A DNA stretch of 64,000 nt from Euryodendron excelsum (GCA_033060915.1 CM065390.1:23527501-23591500), one strand, 5' to 3'; counted from the first letter of the stretch, positions 20,083-33,660 are shown. The notes: a model not told the origin generated them from the letters alone. Numbers and translations: made by a program.

Positions 20083-21404
20083 TGGGAGAAACAAAGCAAC
20101 TATTGCAGATTGGATCCATATTATAGAACTACGGCTACCTTTTGGTAGAATAGAATAGAATGAAAATGGAATAATTGTTTTCCTTCTCTTGTTTTTTTTT
20201 TTTTTTTGCCAAATCAAAATAAAATGATTGTTTATGTACTTTCTAATATTTAGTAAGATCAATGAATAATTCTAGAATAAAATGAAATATAAATCTATAA
20301 TATACAAGTTAGATATGATATCATATATTTATAATGCATTATATTACAATATACAATATTTCAACTACAATATATATTATTTATTATATGCTAAATTTGT
20401 GTTTTTATTTTTTGTGTTTTACTAATTTTACATTAAGTACATACTAATACAGTTGAGGGGGTAGTGCTTGGTATTGCTGCTACAGCGGCGGCAGCGTTAG
20501 ATGGTGGTGATCGGTGGCTACGGTGACAACAGGATGGCGATGGTGGCCACTGCTGGATGCAAGTGGGTGGCTTATTTTATGTTCTCATTCTATGAAGAAA
20601 TGTAATGACTTTCTATTCTTGAAAGAGAGAATAATCATTATAACAAAATGTAGGAATTGTCATTTCTAGGGAGCAATGTGTATTCTAACTTTACATAGTA
20701 ATATCAAATAACGTAATGAGAAAGAAAGTAATAACTATTCCATAACATTATACCAAAGATAGCCCGAGTGAATTAGAATGGTTGGTACACAAATTTGGGA
20801 AGATTGAAGCTGAAGGTACGATCCACAGATTCATCGGATGACTTACCCATGATCAATTGTAAAACCCTTTCTTTGGATTTTTAGTATTGACTAATTTCAT
20901 GGACAAAAACACTTTGCTTGTAATATTGTTTCAAGTTGTATTTGGGTAAAAAAGTCTAAGATTTAAGTTCAAGCTGTTAGAGTACAAGTTGATTAAGCTG
21001 CAGTATAAGCCTTTTAAGCATACAGAGATGAAACTTTGAAAGACCATATCTCTATGCTCAGGTGTCCGTTCAAGCTCTATAAAAGATGGATTCCATGTAA
21101 CTTTTCGAGAGCAATCTAAATATGCAAAGCGCATCGCTCAAAGTTGGCTCAAGTGAACTTGAGCCACATGTGAAAGGACTGTAGAATTAGATATTCAAAA
21201 TGCGTTGCTTGAAGTTGGCTCAAACATGGCTTGAGTGATGTGCCAAAGTCAAGTTCAAATTAAGCTCTAGTCTTATGTAAATTAGTTCATATTTGGCCAA
21301 GCTATTTCACCCAGTCAAAAAGTAGAGTCAACCTACTTTTTGAAGAGTCTTACAGATGCTACAAGAGCCTAGAGAATTGTATGTATTTTATAACTCCTTT
21401 GTCA
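20083..21404. other. Intergenic, no gene seen
   Basis: AT-rich with a T-run at 20191-20206 and a G-rich patch at 20455-20575. The stretch from about 20930 may be non-coding interior of the following SIRE-type element. No protein domain is recognisable. Confidence 0.5.
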
Positions 21405-21666
21405 ATTCGAGACAAAAAGGGGGAGAGATATATATGTGCTTACATGTCTATAAGGGGTAGAAACATGTTTATATAACTTGTGATATGTGCTTTAATTGAT
21501 TTTTATCTCACATGTGATTGACAAGTTTGTATGTTTTAGTTTTTGTGCAGAGACATATATCAAGTACTAGTCACTTGATATTTGTGACATGGGTTTGAAT
21601 TGTACTATATTTCTCTACAAACCATTGTTTAGTGTGCTTTGTCATGGAATTACCAAAATGGGAGAT
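21405..21666 (+). mobile_element. 3' internal end of a second SIRE-type copia element
   Basis: GAGACAAAAAGGGGGAGAG at 21409-21427 matches the layout at 311-330, and a weak polypurine tract (AAAATGGGAGATTG) ends at about 21668. No coding remnant is seen. Confidence 0.5.
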
Positions 21667-22690
21667 TGTTAAGTCATATGTTAGTTAGCTAAATTCCGTA
21701 GACTAAAACAGTTTCTTTGTATCTTGCAATTTTTTCATGTAATCATAGTTAAATGTTTAAAAAAATTGTAAGTCAAAAAATCAAGGCTAGTATGTGAGCT
21801 GAAGATTGATTCATTTAACCATAGTGCTAAGAAGTGGTTGAATGATCGATTCCAAGGCTAAGGAAGAAGGTTTGGTCAGTGGCCACCTTTGGCCACCCGT
21901 GGCTCCAACAATAAATAGGTTATGGCAAAACAATGTAGTTCGCCACCTTTGCCCACCTCTCACTCCAGCCAACATTGGCCTTCGCCACCTCTGGCTTCAG
22001 CGAAGCGGCGAGACAATTGTTATTAGAAACTCGGGAAAGTCACTTTTGGCAAGGATTTTGACCATTATGAAAGTCCAGAAACCCTAGAATACTTCCACTT
22101 TAAATATGAGGCCATGGGAAAACCAAACACAAGCCTTACAAGTCTAAAAAGACTAAGACCTCCGAAGGAATTGAGTGCATAATTGTTATAGATTCAGAGG
22201 GTTCCTAAGAGAGCAGAGCTGCTAAGTAAAGTGTTCTAAAGGTTTTTATACCTACAAGAAGCTCTCAGCTAGATTCTAGCAAGATTAACATTCATCCTTA
22301 GTGGTTGATGTCTTGAAAGGGTTCAAGACGATGATGGATTTTAGTTCAGTTCTTAGAGGATTCCAGAGGTGTCGTGGAATTTGACACTCAATTAAGTTGA
22401 AGAATCATATCCAGGGATATATACGTGATCGTGGGATTCGGTCAATACAAGAAGCGCACACTCGTAAGCGCGTGGATTCGGGACCTGACGATTAGGAGTA
22501 GCTAGGGTTGAGTTGTAAGTTGACTTTTTTGTATTCATTGGTACTTGGTTGGCTGGACTAGGTCCCGTGATTTTTTACCTAGTTAGGGTTTTTCACAGCA
22601 AAATATCGTGTATCTTGTCTTGCATGTAATTGGTTTACTTTTACTTATGCATGACATGAGATTGTGAATGATTGACTATATATTGTTTAA
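21667..22690 (+). repeat. LTR of SIRE-type copia element (copy 2)
   Basis: Starts TGTTAAGTCATATG after the purine tract. It shares GTGCTAAGAAG, then CGTGATTTTTTACC with AGGGTTTTTCACAGCAAAA at about 22567-22605, with the LTR at 705-1690. The two are clearly diverged and no gag is seen after it. The end is approximate. Confidence 0.5.
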
Positions 22691-23120
22691 TCAAATAGCT
22701 AACTAATCGCCATCCTAAATAAATCCATATCCAGATAACGGGTTTTTTCACAAAGAAATTACAGCATATATGCTTTACTTTCGGATTTGGATTATCTCTG
22801 CTCCATGTTTGGAATGGAGATCTCTATTTCATTGATTAATGGACTAGATGGAGTCTTCTCATATATCTTTCCAAAACTATGTCATTCTATATTAAAATTT
22901 ATTTCCTTATACACAACCACAAAATTATTTTTAAACAAGTTTTTAGTCAATTCATCCAAATTCTTCATTTTTATGTTAGCTGACTTGTCAATATCTCAAT
23001 TAATGGAATAGAGACTTCTATTCCAACCATGAAATGGAGAGGATCCTAATCCTTTACTTTCTATCGTGTATTTGACTTGACGCAAGTTGCTAAATTTTTA
23101 GTGAGAAAGTGCGCCTTTTA
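22691..23120. other. Intergenic, no gene seen
   Basis: AT-rich; the 74-codon ORF at 22787-23011 has no recognisable features. Confidence 0.5.
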
Positions 23121-23401
23121 TAGCTCGTTTGGAACTTGGTTGAGGGAGGAAAGGGAAGGGAAGGGAAGGGAAGGAAAGAGAAGGAAAGAGAAATTTTTAA
23201 AATTATTCATTTCCTTATTTGATTCTACCTAGGAGTGAAGGGGAAAGGAAAAGGAGGGGAACAAAAAAAAAACAATCACTTTTCTCTTTCTTTTTGCTTC
23301 CAATTTCTTTTTATTTTTTTATAAAACCAAACATAAAAGAGAAATTAATTTTTCTTTCTTTTTCACTTTCCTTTCTCTCCCCAAGTTCCAAACAAGCTGT
23401 T
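23121..23401. mobile_element. Foldback MITE with polypurine arms
   Basis: Inverted ends AGCTCGTTTGGAACTTGG (left) and, on the opposite strand of the right end, AGCTTGTTTGGAACTTGG. They are followed by GA-rich and CT-rich arms (GGGAAGGGAAGGG on the left). Length about 280 bp, no transposase. Target-site duplication not evident. Confidence 0.7.
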
Positions 23402-25254
23402 AATAGACAAACGCAAACGAATTGTCACCATCGAAATCCAAACGGTTACTTTTACATTATCTTCCAACTGTATCTTCATTATATTATTGCAGATTCTCAC
23501 GCGGTTTTACTACTTTCATAAGCATAGAAATTTGGCAGCAACGGCACATCCACTCTTCCTCCTCCCGAAGGACTTTGGCCGCATCAACATGTAATATAGT
23601 TATATAGTTCCAAAGTAATGTCATATATAAATCACCTTCCATTATTAAAAACAAATTGTAAAAATAAATGTTTGCAAGGCCCATTAACTTGCGTCTATGA
23701 TTATGAAAATGGATTGAATTATTAGTTTATATATGACATTTTCATACATCATTCACTATTAACGGAATCTGATTTTGTTTATTGCAAAAAAAAATTGTTG
23801 TGAAGTAAACTATACTCCGAAGCCTTGAAGTTGTTTATTTCTCTTTCTTTTTTTTTCTTTTTTTTTTTCCAGGCCTGTGGTGAAGTAAACCATATTCCAT
23901 TTTTTCATAATTGTTTTACACCAAAAATATGTTGGTCACATAAACAAATAGGCCCATCTTTTCCAGTTAAATTCTAGATCACTTGTCTTATATTGATTTT
24001 GAGTAGTTGGTTTTTGGTGTACATGATTCTTCAATTTGTCATATGCTTTGAAATTTTGAAGTATTCAAGTTCTTCCGTCGCTTGGTTTCCCCCTTTTTTT
24101 CTTTTCTGTGTTTTCCTTTGTGTACCGTCCCAAGATCGGTTTAGAAAACTTTGAAAGGAAAAACAAAATAAATTTAAAAAACTAATTATTCTTTATTATT
24201 TGATCAAAAATATCGGCAGAAAAATGTTGTTAAAAAAAGATCAAGAAAAAAAAATACTAACAAGAAACATATGGCCAAAAGTTACTTTCGTATCACACAC
24301 ATACCCCACAACATAGATTTCCTATTTCTAAACCATCTTTCCTGGGTGCCGTTTTTTTTTTTTTTTTGACGGGGTTTTGATTAATGAAAGATGCAATTAG
24401 CATTGACTTCTACTACGATTGTTGTTGCTATATGCCATATTTTTTAAACTATTTTCCATTGACATATTTTCCTTCCAATTTCCATATTCATCAGGTGATT
24501 GATTGATCATGTTGGTTCTATGCGTATAAATATCTCACAATAACAAGCAAGAAAAAAACGTATATGAATTCTAAGCGAGGACTTGTTAAGGGAACAAAAC
24601 AATTGAATTTTTTGCATTCATCGCAACAATTTTATGTCTAGATGTATAACAATCTAGACAAGCTTAATGCACTTTCTGAATTGGGAACAATCCACGTCAG
24701 CATTATGTGAAATGTGAATTCTATTTTACCTTTTCCTACTCTTTTTAGTACTATATTTATGGATTTGGTTTAATTGGCTCTATTTATTGTGCTATGTTTA
24801 TTTCATGATAAATGCACTTTTAGTATACTCAAGTGTGTATAAATTGGCCCTACTTAGTGTAGGGAATTTGTCCCTAAAGAGTCATAATAACTTGAATTTT
24901 CCACTGAGAATGATGACTGTCTTTGCTTGGCAATGGAGGGTTTTCTTTTATTTTTATCTTTTCTGTTTGGTGTGCTGTTTCTATTTGATTGATACCGGCC
25001 ATTCGTTTTTATTCATATATTTATTTGCTTTGTTAGGTTTGCAATCAGTTTTTTGTTTCCGTGTTCATTTTTTTTTTCCTTTTGTTATTTGTTTGTGTAG
25101 TTGGCGATAGGTGGCTGTAGTTTGAGGGTTTTGATCATCAATTTCTTCAAGGATCCATTTTATATGCTTCTCAATCTTTGATTGATGCAAGATTATATGC
25201 ATGCATAGGTTACTTGTTAGTTTTTTATTACTTCAATGTAAAACCATTTTACTG
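23402..25254. other. Intergenic, no gene seen
   Basis: Long AT-rich stretch with many T- and A-runs. The longest ORF (24787-25110) is hydrophobic and low-complexity and I do not accept it as a gene. Confidence 0.5.
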
Positions 25255-28076
25255 TAAGTGAACGCTCCAAACCTTAACCCTTCAATGCCCATAAACATTC
25301 ATCTTGAAAAATGGTTTTCAAAAACACCCTCTCTTGAAGAGGTTTTATATGATTTTCAAGGCTTTCAAAACAACCCTCCCTTGGGGGAGGTTTTCAATGT
25401 TTTACTCTCTTGAGTTATGAGGTTGGAATGGTCTCTATAAAGCCCTCTCTTGAGTGGGGTTCCCAAAACCAACCATATGAACTATTGCTCACTTGAGTGG
25501 CTTTCACTTCGCTAAAATAGTTTTCTAAAACAACCCTCTCTTTAAGAGCTTTTCAAAATCTTCATCCTCTTGAATTTTCACTAAAATGGTTTTCAAATTG
25601 CCTTATTCAATATTAATTTTTAAGGTTTTACTCTCTCAAGTTAGTGGTTATAACGGTCCCAAATAAAACTCTCTTTTGAGCGATTTTCAAACACCAACCA
25701 TATAAACCTTACACTTACTTGAGTAGTTTTGTTAAAATACTTTTAAAACTTGCAACCCTCTTGAGTTGATTTTTTCAAAGTGCTTTTACACAAAATGATA
25801 GCTTTTCTACATAAAATTATAAAGTTTTTTTTACATGAAATGATAAGCTTTCTACATGAAATCATGATTTCTATAACCTCCTTTCAAGTTTTATACATAA
25901 AACCACTAGGTCCAAATTTTAGTCCAAAACCACTTTTCAAAACCACCTTCCAAAATCCTAGGTTAACCTAGTTGGCCAACCTTAGGACACCTTAACCTTA
26001 GTCAACCTAACCATAGTTAGGCAACCCTAGTTGTCCAACCCTAAGTTAACCTAACCCAAATTAGTTAATCTTATGTCAACCTAACCCTAGTTAAGTAACC
26101 CTAGTTAAGCTAACCCTAGTTGTCCTAACCAATGTGAGTTAAACTTCAAGGCTCCAATTCAAAGGCCCTTTTCAAACTCTCATTCAATTCAAAATCATTT
26201 TCATAGCATGTTCTCAAAAACATTCCACACTCTTTGAGTTTTCAAAGACCAACTATAAATTCTTTTCAAATGCCTCCATACTCTATTCCAAAATGCTTTC
26301 AACAATTCTCTTAAATTTGTATTGACTAAAATAGCTAGACACTTTACCATTTTTAAAAACTATTTCCAAAATGTTTTCAAAAGCTCATCAACCTAAGATG
26401 TCTCTAACACTTTCATGGTTAAGATTTTCAAGGAAAAGTGATACATCACATGAAACCTTCAAAGGTTCATAGTAGGGTTCCTAACCCTAAGTATTTTCCA
26501 AAATCTTTTTCAAAAATGATTTTCAAAATTCACACCCTCAAGGCAATCTTAATTATTCAATGATTAGGGTTTCTTAAGAAAGATGAGATGTCAAGTAGGG
26601 TTCTATAACCCTAAAAGTCTAAAGACTTAAGAGAAGTCTCTAGCTCCTTTTTTAAACATGTTTTCAAAATTTATGTCTTAAAGGAGTTAGTCTATCAATA
26701 TCTAATCTCTAAAAGGTAGTGAAATATTCAACATACCTTCTATAAGGTATTCAAAAATGATTTTCAAAAACTTTTTAAAGACAAGTTCATAAGAGCTCTT
26801 CAAATTCAAACTCTATTTCTAAAATTTTTAAAATAAGTCTTCAAAAATACTTGAAAACTCTCTTGAATTGTTTAAAAAATATTCCAAAATCTCTCTCGAG
26901 TTGCTTTCAAAATATTCCAAAACTCTCTTGAGTTGTTTCGAAAATATTTTCATAACTCTCTTGAATTATTCCAAAATATTCTCTACTCCCTTGAGTTATT
27001 TTAAAACATTTCAAAACACTCTCAAGTTCTATTTCAAAAACATTCTAAAAACTCTCTTGAGTCATTTCAAAACATTGTAAAAGCTTCAAAACTCTTTTGA
27101 GTTAATTTCAAAAACATTTAAAATTCTATTTCAAAGGCATTTTCAAAAACTCTCCAAGTTCAATTTCAAGTCAAAAACACTCTCGAGTTCAAGTTTCAAA
27201 AAAACCTTCAAGACTTCTGTGAGTCCATTTTCTATCGGGTTTTTGTTTTTATCCGAATTACGAATAATCTGATTCTCGCCAAATAAGATACGTAGGCAAC
27301 CTTCAAATAGGTGCAGTTATAACCCAAATTTCAAGTCAAATTTATTTTCAAAACATTTTCAAGTCAAATGCCCATGGTCAAAACTCTTTCTCAAACCCAA
27401 TAATCCTTTCAAAGTCAAATTTCAAACCTTTTCAAGTCTTCCAAAATCTTTTCAAAATTTGCATCAAAGTGAATGTTAAACTCCGTTTTCAAAAACTTCT
27501 CTAAGTGGATAAAAGTGAATGTTAATAACTGGTGATTCAAGTGAGTGAACTAAGAGTGATTAAATATGTAGGTACCGAAAGGATAGGATAGAATGATGAT
27601 CTTAGAATATTTCCCCTACAGGTAACTAATGCCTAAACCATAGATTTCTATTTCAAAGACCAAAACCAAAATCACGTTTTCAAAAGGACTTTAAATAATT
27701 TCAAAAAGTTGCTAAAAACTACTTCCCCAAAAACTTTCTTTAGAATGACGGTTCCAAAATATTTTCAAAAAATCTAAGTTCAATATTTAGATTATACTGT
27801 ATTTTAGATGACTTAGCAGATCTTTAAATATGTTAGGTGGCGACTCTAAATTTTTTCAAAAAGTCTTTAATCAAATTAAGTTTTTAAATTCAAACCTCTG
27901 TCACACTTATCCTCTTAGGAGGATAAGTTCTAATAAAGAGATTATCTAATTTTTCTAAGCCTATACCCCAAGCTTGGCAAAAAATCCAGGCGCGAAAACT
28001 AATTTTTTATTTTACATTTCATACAACACTCCCACCATTTGGGTCGGGCCAGAGGCAAATTGATGTTTTTGGCGCC
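25255..28076 (+). mobile_element. Ty3/gypsy LTR-like remnant (Tat/Ogre-like motifs)
   Basis: A 2.8-kb non-coding stretch made of degenerate units such as TTTCAAAA...CTCTCTTGAGTT, seen dozens of times. Near 27240-27330 it contains ATCCGAATTACG...TCTGATTCTC and then GATACGTAGGCAACC, a block I recognise from R/U5 parts of plant Tat-lineage LTRs. GGTGGCGACTCTAAA follows at 27838, and TGGCGCC at 28070 is a possible primer-binding start. No gag-pol follows, and the left end is not defined. Confidence 0.5.
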
Positions 28077-28302
28077 AATTATACTAACGATTCTTGTTCG
28101 TTGATCAATTCCATTCAACAGTGTGGATTGCCATTCATTTTGCTTGCTTGAGAGCATAAACTGTCTTTTGGGAAAAAAAATCTAGTGGTTAAGTAATATA
28201 AGTTACTTGATAATAATTTCTATTAGATTTTACTATGCGGCTTGTTTTTGTTGAAAGTTTCTCTATTTTTTCATAAATTTAGGTTGCTGATGTTATAAAA
28301 CA

Positions 28303-28532
28303 TTACGGATTTGTTTGGTATAGTTTTTTTTTTAAAAAGCAAAAAAAAAGAAAAAAATTTTATCTTTTAGCTTTTTTTTTTGGCTTGTTTTAGGTTAAAA
28401 CAGCCAAAAAGCCAAAAATAAAAATAAATAAAATAAAAGCTAGTATACCAAACGACCCTAAGCTTTTTGGCTTAAAAAAAGCAAAAAGTCAAAAAACAAA
28501 TAAAACAAAAAAAACTTAACCAAACGCACCCA
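28303..28532. mobile_element. Foldback MITE-like element
   Basis: The left end GGATTTGTTTGGTATAG and the right end, read on the opposite strand (GGGTGCGTTTGGTTAAG), are inverted partners. An inner inverted set is GTTTTAGGTTAAAACAGCC and TTTTTGGCTT. No ORF; about 230 bp. Confidence 0.6.
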
Positions 28533-31500
28533 TACATGTTATAACTTGATGATGTTACTAACATTTTAGTGCTACCTAATACTAAACTTTCTTTCATCTT
28601 GTGGAGTCATTAATACATGACGCTTTGTGTAGTCTGCAGTTTTTTTTTTCTTCTTTTTGATCATCCTAATTCTCTATACTTTCTTTAGTTCACTCTTCAT
28701 CCATGGTGCCTAAGAAAGGGTCTGTTGTTGCCTCCGATCAGTCGAAAGAACAAACTCCAATGCCTCATTTTCCATCGGACATTATACCCCAAAGAAATTT
28801 AAACTTGAGGAACCATTGTTTTATTTTCAATAATTGTATATCTTTATACCTCTTTGTGATTTATGCCTATATGGGGATTTACGATTGGTTATAGTTAGCT
28901 TGTCTATAGTTATTTACATAAAAATAGGGTGTCTTTCCAGTATGATAGGCAACAGAGAAGCAATGAAGCACTAAAATGAAAATAATCAATTGACTAATCC
29001 AGAGATATCATCTTAATAGATTCCATCTTCTTGAGAAATTTAATGTAAATAACTAACAATTGAATTTATATCACGTGCAATGTATCAAAACATTATAGAT
29101 ATTTTGAATTGATATATAATTATGGGATTCATATTTATGCGGCATTTACCATTTAGAATGGAATATTGAGATCTTGTTCACTTTAATTAAGATATAGATT
29201 CTGATGTCCTAAAAAAATGAAATATTACTTGGGAAACAACTTTTCATTTCTTCATATCTTTTCTCCGTTTTCTTTCTTTTTTTTTTTTCTGTAAACAAAA
29301 TGGAGAATAAATATGTAATATCATGTTAAGCTGATGCTCTTCATTGATAGACAAAGATTGCAACTTAGCATTTAGAATGCGAGGTTGTTCTAAGTTAAGT
29401 AAATTTCATACGGTACTAAACTCATCTCGTTTTAATCAAGTGTATCTTCCAAAATTCTAACCTTAATCTCTCGGTTACCAACGTATTAACTCCACTAACC
29501 TTCCTATGTTCTTCACTTGACCCCTATAAAATGTCTTCATGGGAAGCTTTCCTTTGCCATCAACTATTTCTTCATGTTATTTACTCGGTGGTCGTTTCTT
29601 CAAATTTCACAGGTACATCCCAATTACCGTACATGTGTCACTTTCCAATTTACAAGATGCACAAAAAACAATTGTCGTTCTAGAAGTATTTTTTGTGTTT
29701 TTGTCCCTGCTTTGCTAAAAGCATAGTTTTTTCTGAAGTGGTTTCTATGTGTGAGTTAATTAGTCACTCCTTTGTGAGTAATAAAATAGCGTTGTCATCT
29801 TGCATTTTTTCCTTTTTTTTTTTTTTTGAAAAGGGAAAGAAAAGGAGAGGTGCCAATTTGGAGTATAGGGTTTCAATTTACAAAAATTTCTCTACTGGAA
29901 TTTCGGCAACTTATGGATTTTGGAAATTTCCGCCTTTCTATTTTTCTTGAGAACCCATTTGGAAATAACTAGTAAAATTAATCCAAGATCGGACCTTAGA
30001 TTGTGAGAAAGGAAAATGAAGGGAAAAGATAGAAAAAGAAAAAAAAAATGAAAGATGCTAAATTTCTTCTTTTATTAGGCTGGGTTAGGAAAATGAGAAG
30101 AAAAATAATAGGTAACTATGAAAAAAAATCCATTTTTTTTAGTTTTGTTACCTGTAAAAAATAATGTGTAGAATCAATTATTTTTTCTTTTATCTATTTT
30201 GGTTTTGTTACCTGTGAAAATTGAATATATATAATTAATTATATATTTTTATCTTATTTTCTCTTGGCAAATCCAAGATTCAGACCTATTGTAAGTTCAT
30301 GGTTCAATGGCTATGGTTAGGAATCACAATATCATATGTCTACTTCCACCTTTGGGCTGGCTACATTGCTCTCGTGCTAGGTATTAGCCATTTTATTTTT
30401 TCAATTTTCGAGGCCCATAAAACATGGGAAATTCTTTTATATAAGTTGACAAAATGGAACATAGAAAATTTTTTTGCCTTGCTAATTTTACAATGGTACA
30501 TGGAACAATCTACTCAACCTACTTTATATTTTTTTTATGACTTGATGGAACTTGTTCAATGCAAAGGCCTTCGAACTTACCCTCAGTATGTAAACTTCAT
30601 CAGAGGCTGACAAACACTCACAATTCACCAATATCAAGGAAGTATGAATTTTTTAAGTAGAGTAGCCAAGTATGAGTTTTCTAGGTTGGGGCGATGGCCA
30701 ATGTTTTATCTTGTCTAACTTGGGGTTTGATTCCCACCTTTTTTTTTCTCCATTAATTATTGCTACTCTTTCATCGCAAAATAGGTGCAAACTTTGACTA
30801 AACATAGCATTCACTCTCTTAAAATCTTAATCATCTAATCTGAGTTAGCCTTTTTGGGGTTTTCTTTTTGCTTTGGCTTTTACTCCTGTAATGCTATCAT
30901 AAAAAAGGCATTCGAGGCCGTGGTGTTTGCCAGTTTATTGTTTCAGGAAAGGAAATGAAGGAAGAAAAGGAAATTATTATATTATATGAGCCTGTTTGCA
31001 AATAAAGTGGCTTAGGAAACGTTGTGCTTCATTACCAACAAAGAAAACCTGACAGCTTCAACTAGTTGTACCATAATTTCACTCTGCGTTGGGAATTGGG
31101 ATATATAAAGGTGCAAATTAATAACTATCTTGAAATGGTTAACTTTGTGCAACAAATACACTTGGATTTTAATGAACTTGATGCAATAGTCTTTTGTATT
31201 ATTATTGTTTGCTATGTTCCTCTTTTAGCCCTTTCATTTTTTTTAATTCATTTTTGTGGACTATATTTTATGAAAAGAGAGTTAAAAGCACTGAGTAAGA
31301 TAAAAGAAAATTCTATTCTTACAAATTTTTACTAAGAAAAGTTCATCAAAATCATATATTGGTGGTATTTTAAAAATTATGAGTCAAAATAGTAGATTAT
31401 GTTTAGTTCATTTTTGTGAAATATTACGTTAACAATTTTAACAAGTTACATAATACAAGAATCTCTTTCGTCATACTGATGAATGATAGTTCATAATTGA

Positions 31501-31960
31501 AGGCCCATGACTCCAGTGACGGGGCTAAAAAATCTATCTAGAGCAATCATTAATCATAACAAAAAAAATTTTAATTTAATTAATAATAGGACACTTAACT
31601 TTCATACATGTATAATTTATAAAAATTTATCTCTATCTCTATCACTTTAAAAAGCAGAAGCCCTTCCAAGTGTTTCCCTCACTTTTTTTTCCCAAAAAAG
31701 CCCCCACAATGAAATTAAAATGACATCTTGCCACCCCGACTCCTTACATTTCGACTTACCAGAGTGTCTCCCCCTATTTACGACTTTAACACACCGTTTC
31801 AAATTGTGGGAACCTTCGGTCATCTGATTGCAACCAACAATAGTACTGCCCGACTTTTCAAACTCAACGTGAAACTCTTCATACTGCAAACCCTCCTTTG
31901 TCTCAACCAACGCAACCCTTACGTTTACAGTTTAAAACTATGTTTTCAATCGTTGAAAAC
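28533..31960. other. Intergenic, no gene seen
   Basis: 3.4 kb of AT-rich DNA with several T-runs (for example 28640, 29280, 29816). ORFs at 29693-29950, 30299-30610 and 31066-31335 are short, hydrophobic and without recognisable motifs. The last 300 bp (31650-31960) are less AT-rich and lie just outside the CACTA end. Confidence 0.5.
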
Positions 31961-31991
31961 CACTACAAGGAATTGGTCTTTTAGCGAGGAA
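31961..31991 (+). repeat. Left CACTA terminal inverted repeat
   Basis: 31 bp starting CACTACAAGG and ending TTAGCGAGGAA; one mismatch (G at position 10) against the right end. Confidence 0.9.
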
Positions 31992-32154
31992 ACTATCCGT
32001 CGCTAAAAGTCATATATTAGTTGCTAAAATTTTTTTGCAAGGAAATATTACTCCTCGCCAGGTCGTTGTAAAAAGGTCGTCTTGGATCCTATTTTGCGAT
32101 GCACATCCAATTCGTTGCCAATAATACATATTTAGCAACAAAATTGATTTGACA

Positions 32155-32830
32155 CCAAAACTTATTCATTTTGCGACGCAACGAGTCGTCGCCTAAGGTT
32201 CAACGCTAAATATTTGTATTTCCTCTCTAAAAGCCTATTATGAAAATTATTTAAGATGAATTTTAGCAGCAAGCTTGTCGTGGCAAAAGAATATTTGACA
32301 TTTAGCAACGATGTCTTGTGGTTGCAAGCTTGTTGTCGCAAAAGAATATTTGTCATTTAGCGACGATGTCTTCTGGTAGCTAGCATGTCGTCGCAAAAGA
32401 ATATTAAACATTTAGCGATGATGTATTGTGGTTGCTAACTTGTCGTCACAAAAGAATATTTGCCATTTAGCGACGATGTCCTCTGGTAGCTAGCATGTCG
32501 TCGCAAAAGAATATTAAACATTTAGCGACGATATATTGTGGTTGCTAACTTGTCATCGCAAAAGAATATTAGCCGTTTAGCGACCATGTGATTTAGTTGT
32601 TAGCACGTCGTCGCAATAGAATATTAACCGTTTAACAACCATGAGTTTTGGTTGTTAGCACGTCGTCACAAAAGAATATTAACCGTTTAGCGATCATGAG
32701 TTTTGGTTGCTAGCATATCATCGCAAAAGAATATTAAACGTTCAGCGATTATGAGTTTTAGCGGTTAGCATGTTGTCGCAAAAAAATATTAAAAATTTAA
32801 TTAGTGACGAATTTTAAAAAATTTCTGGTT
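32155..32830 (+). repeat. CACTA subterminal repeat array, left end
   Basis: About ten degenerate units of roughly 55-62 bp: CGTCGCAAAAGAATATT followed by a spacer, then CATTTAGCGACGATG and TGGTTGCTA. The AAAAGAATATT core starts, for example, at 32285, 32340 and 32395. Subterminal repeats of this sort are TNPA-type binding sites in En/Spm elements; that role is inferred here. Confidence 0.85.
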
Positions 32831-33660
32831 GCTAAATATTAATTTTGGCGACGAATTTTGTCCTGGTTAAAAGACATACGATAAAACCACCATGCATATT
32901 TGTGGCATATATAGTTGTTTTGTTGGTAATAAAATTTTTTCTGGGTAAATACACAATATCTAAATTGCAATAATGGTTTATTTCTTGCTAAGAGTGGCTA
33001 TTGGCCGGTACTATTTACTCTTTTAAATTTCTCTTCCTGTGTATTCACAACCATACTATATTTCCAAACATACATCCATGAAAAAAAATTATAAAGAAGT
33101 TGTAAAAAATATCATAAAAGCATTAGTCAAGTTTAGAAATATTTCCAACATCTAAAGCTCAAATCCACAAAATTATACTTAGAAGTAAATGCATAGAGAA
33201 AAAAAAAAACCCCTAAAAAAGATTCAGTTGTGAGCTTCTCTCATCCAAGAAGCACAAAATTATAACAATAATAATCCATTATCCAAAAGCACAAAAGCAA
33301 ATTTAGAACTTCATTAATCTTTATCCTGCAAAAGATGTCATAACAATTTGCACATAAGAGAAGATATAAGAATTAGAACAAAAATATGAGCAATGGATAA
33401 CTAATAAACTAGAAGGCCTGCTACCCAAAAAAAAAAAAAAAAAAATAGATAAACTTTGAAAGAGGGAACACTTCACTGATACCGTTACCCAAAAAAAAAA
33501 ATTATAGGAGCAAAGAGAACAAGAAGTCATAAGCATAGAATCAAATGAGGAAGCAAATAGGGAATAATCATAACCATAGCATTTATCAGTATGATTGCAT
33601 GTTGATAACAACCTCCAGTGTCAGCGAACAAGGCAAAATGTCCAATTTGTCAAAACACAA
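32831..33660. other. CACTA interior, no gene seen
   Basis: AT-rich with A-runs at 33201, 33428 and 33489. The minus-strand ORF 33321-33611 has no recognisable domain. Confidence 0.5.

Noticed and set aside
19916..20119. Proline-rich ORF on the minus strand
   Set aside because: Translation of the 50-bp minisatellite.
30299..30610. 103-codon hydrophobic ORF, with a similar one at 31066-31335
   Set aside because: AT-rich chance frames with no motif, no splice context and no homologue that I recognise.
32155..32830. CRISPR-like array
   Set aside because: Eukaryotic context, degenerate units without constant repeat/unique spacer pattern, and direct adjacency to a CACTA end.
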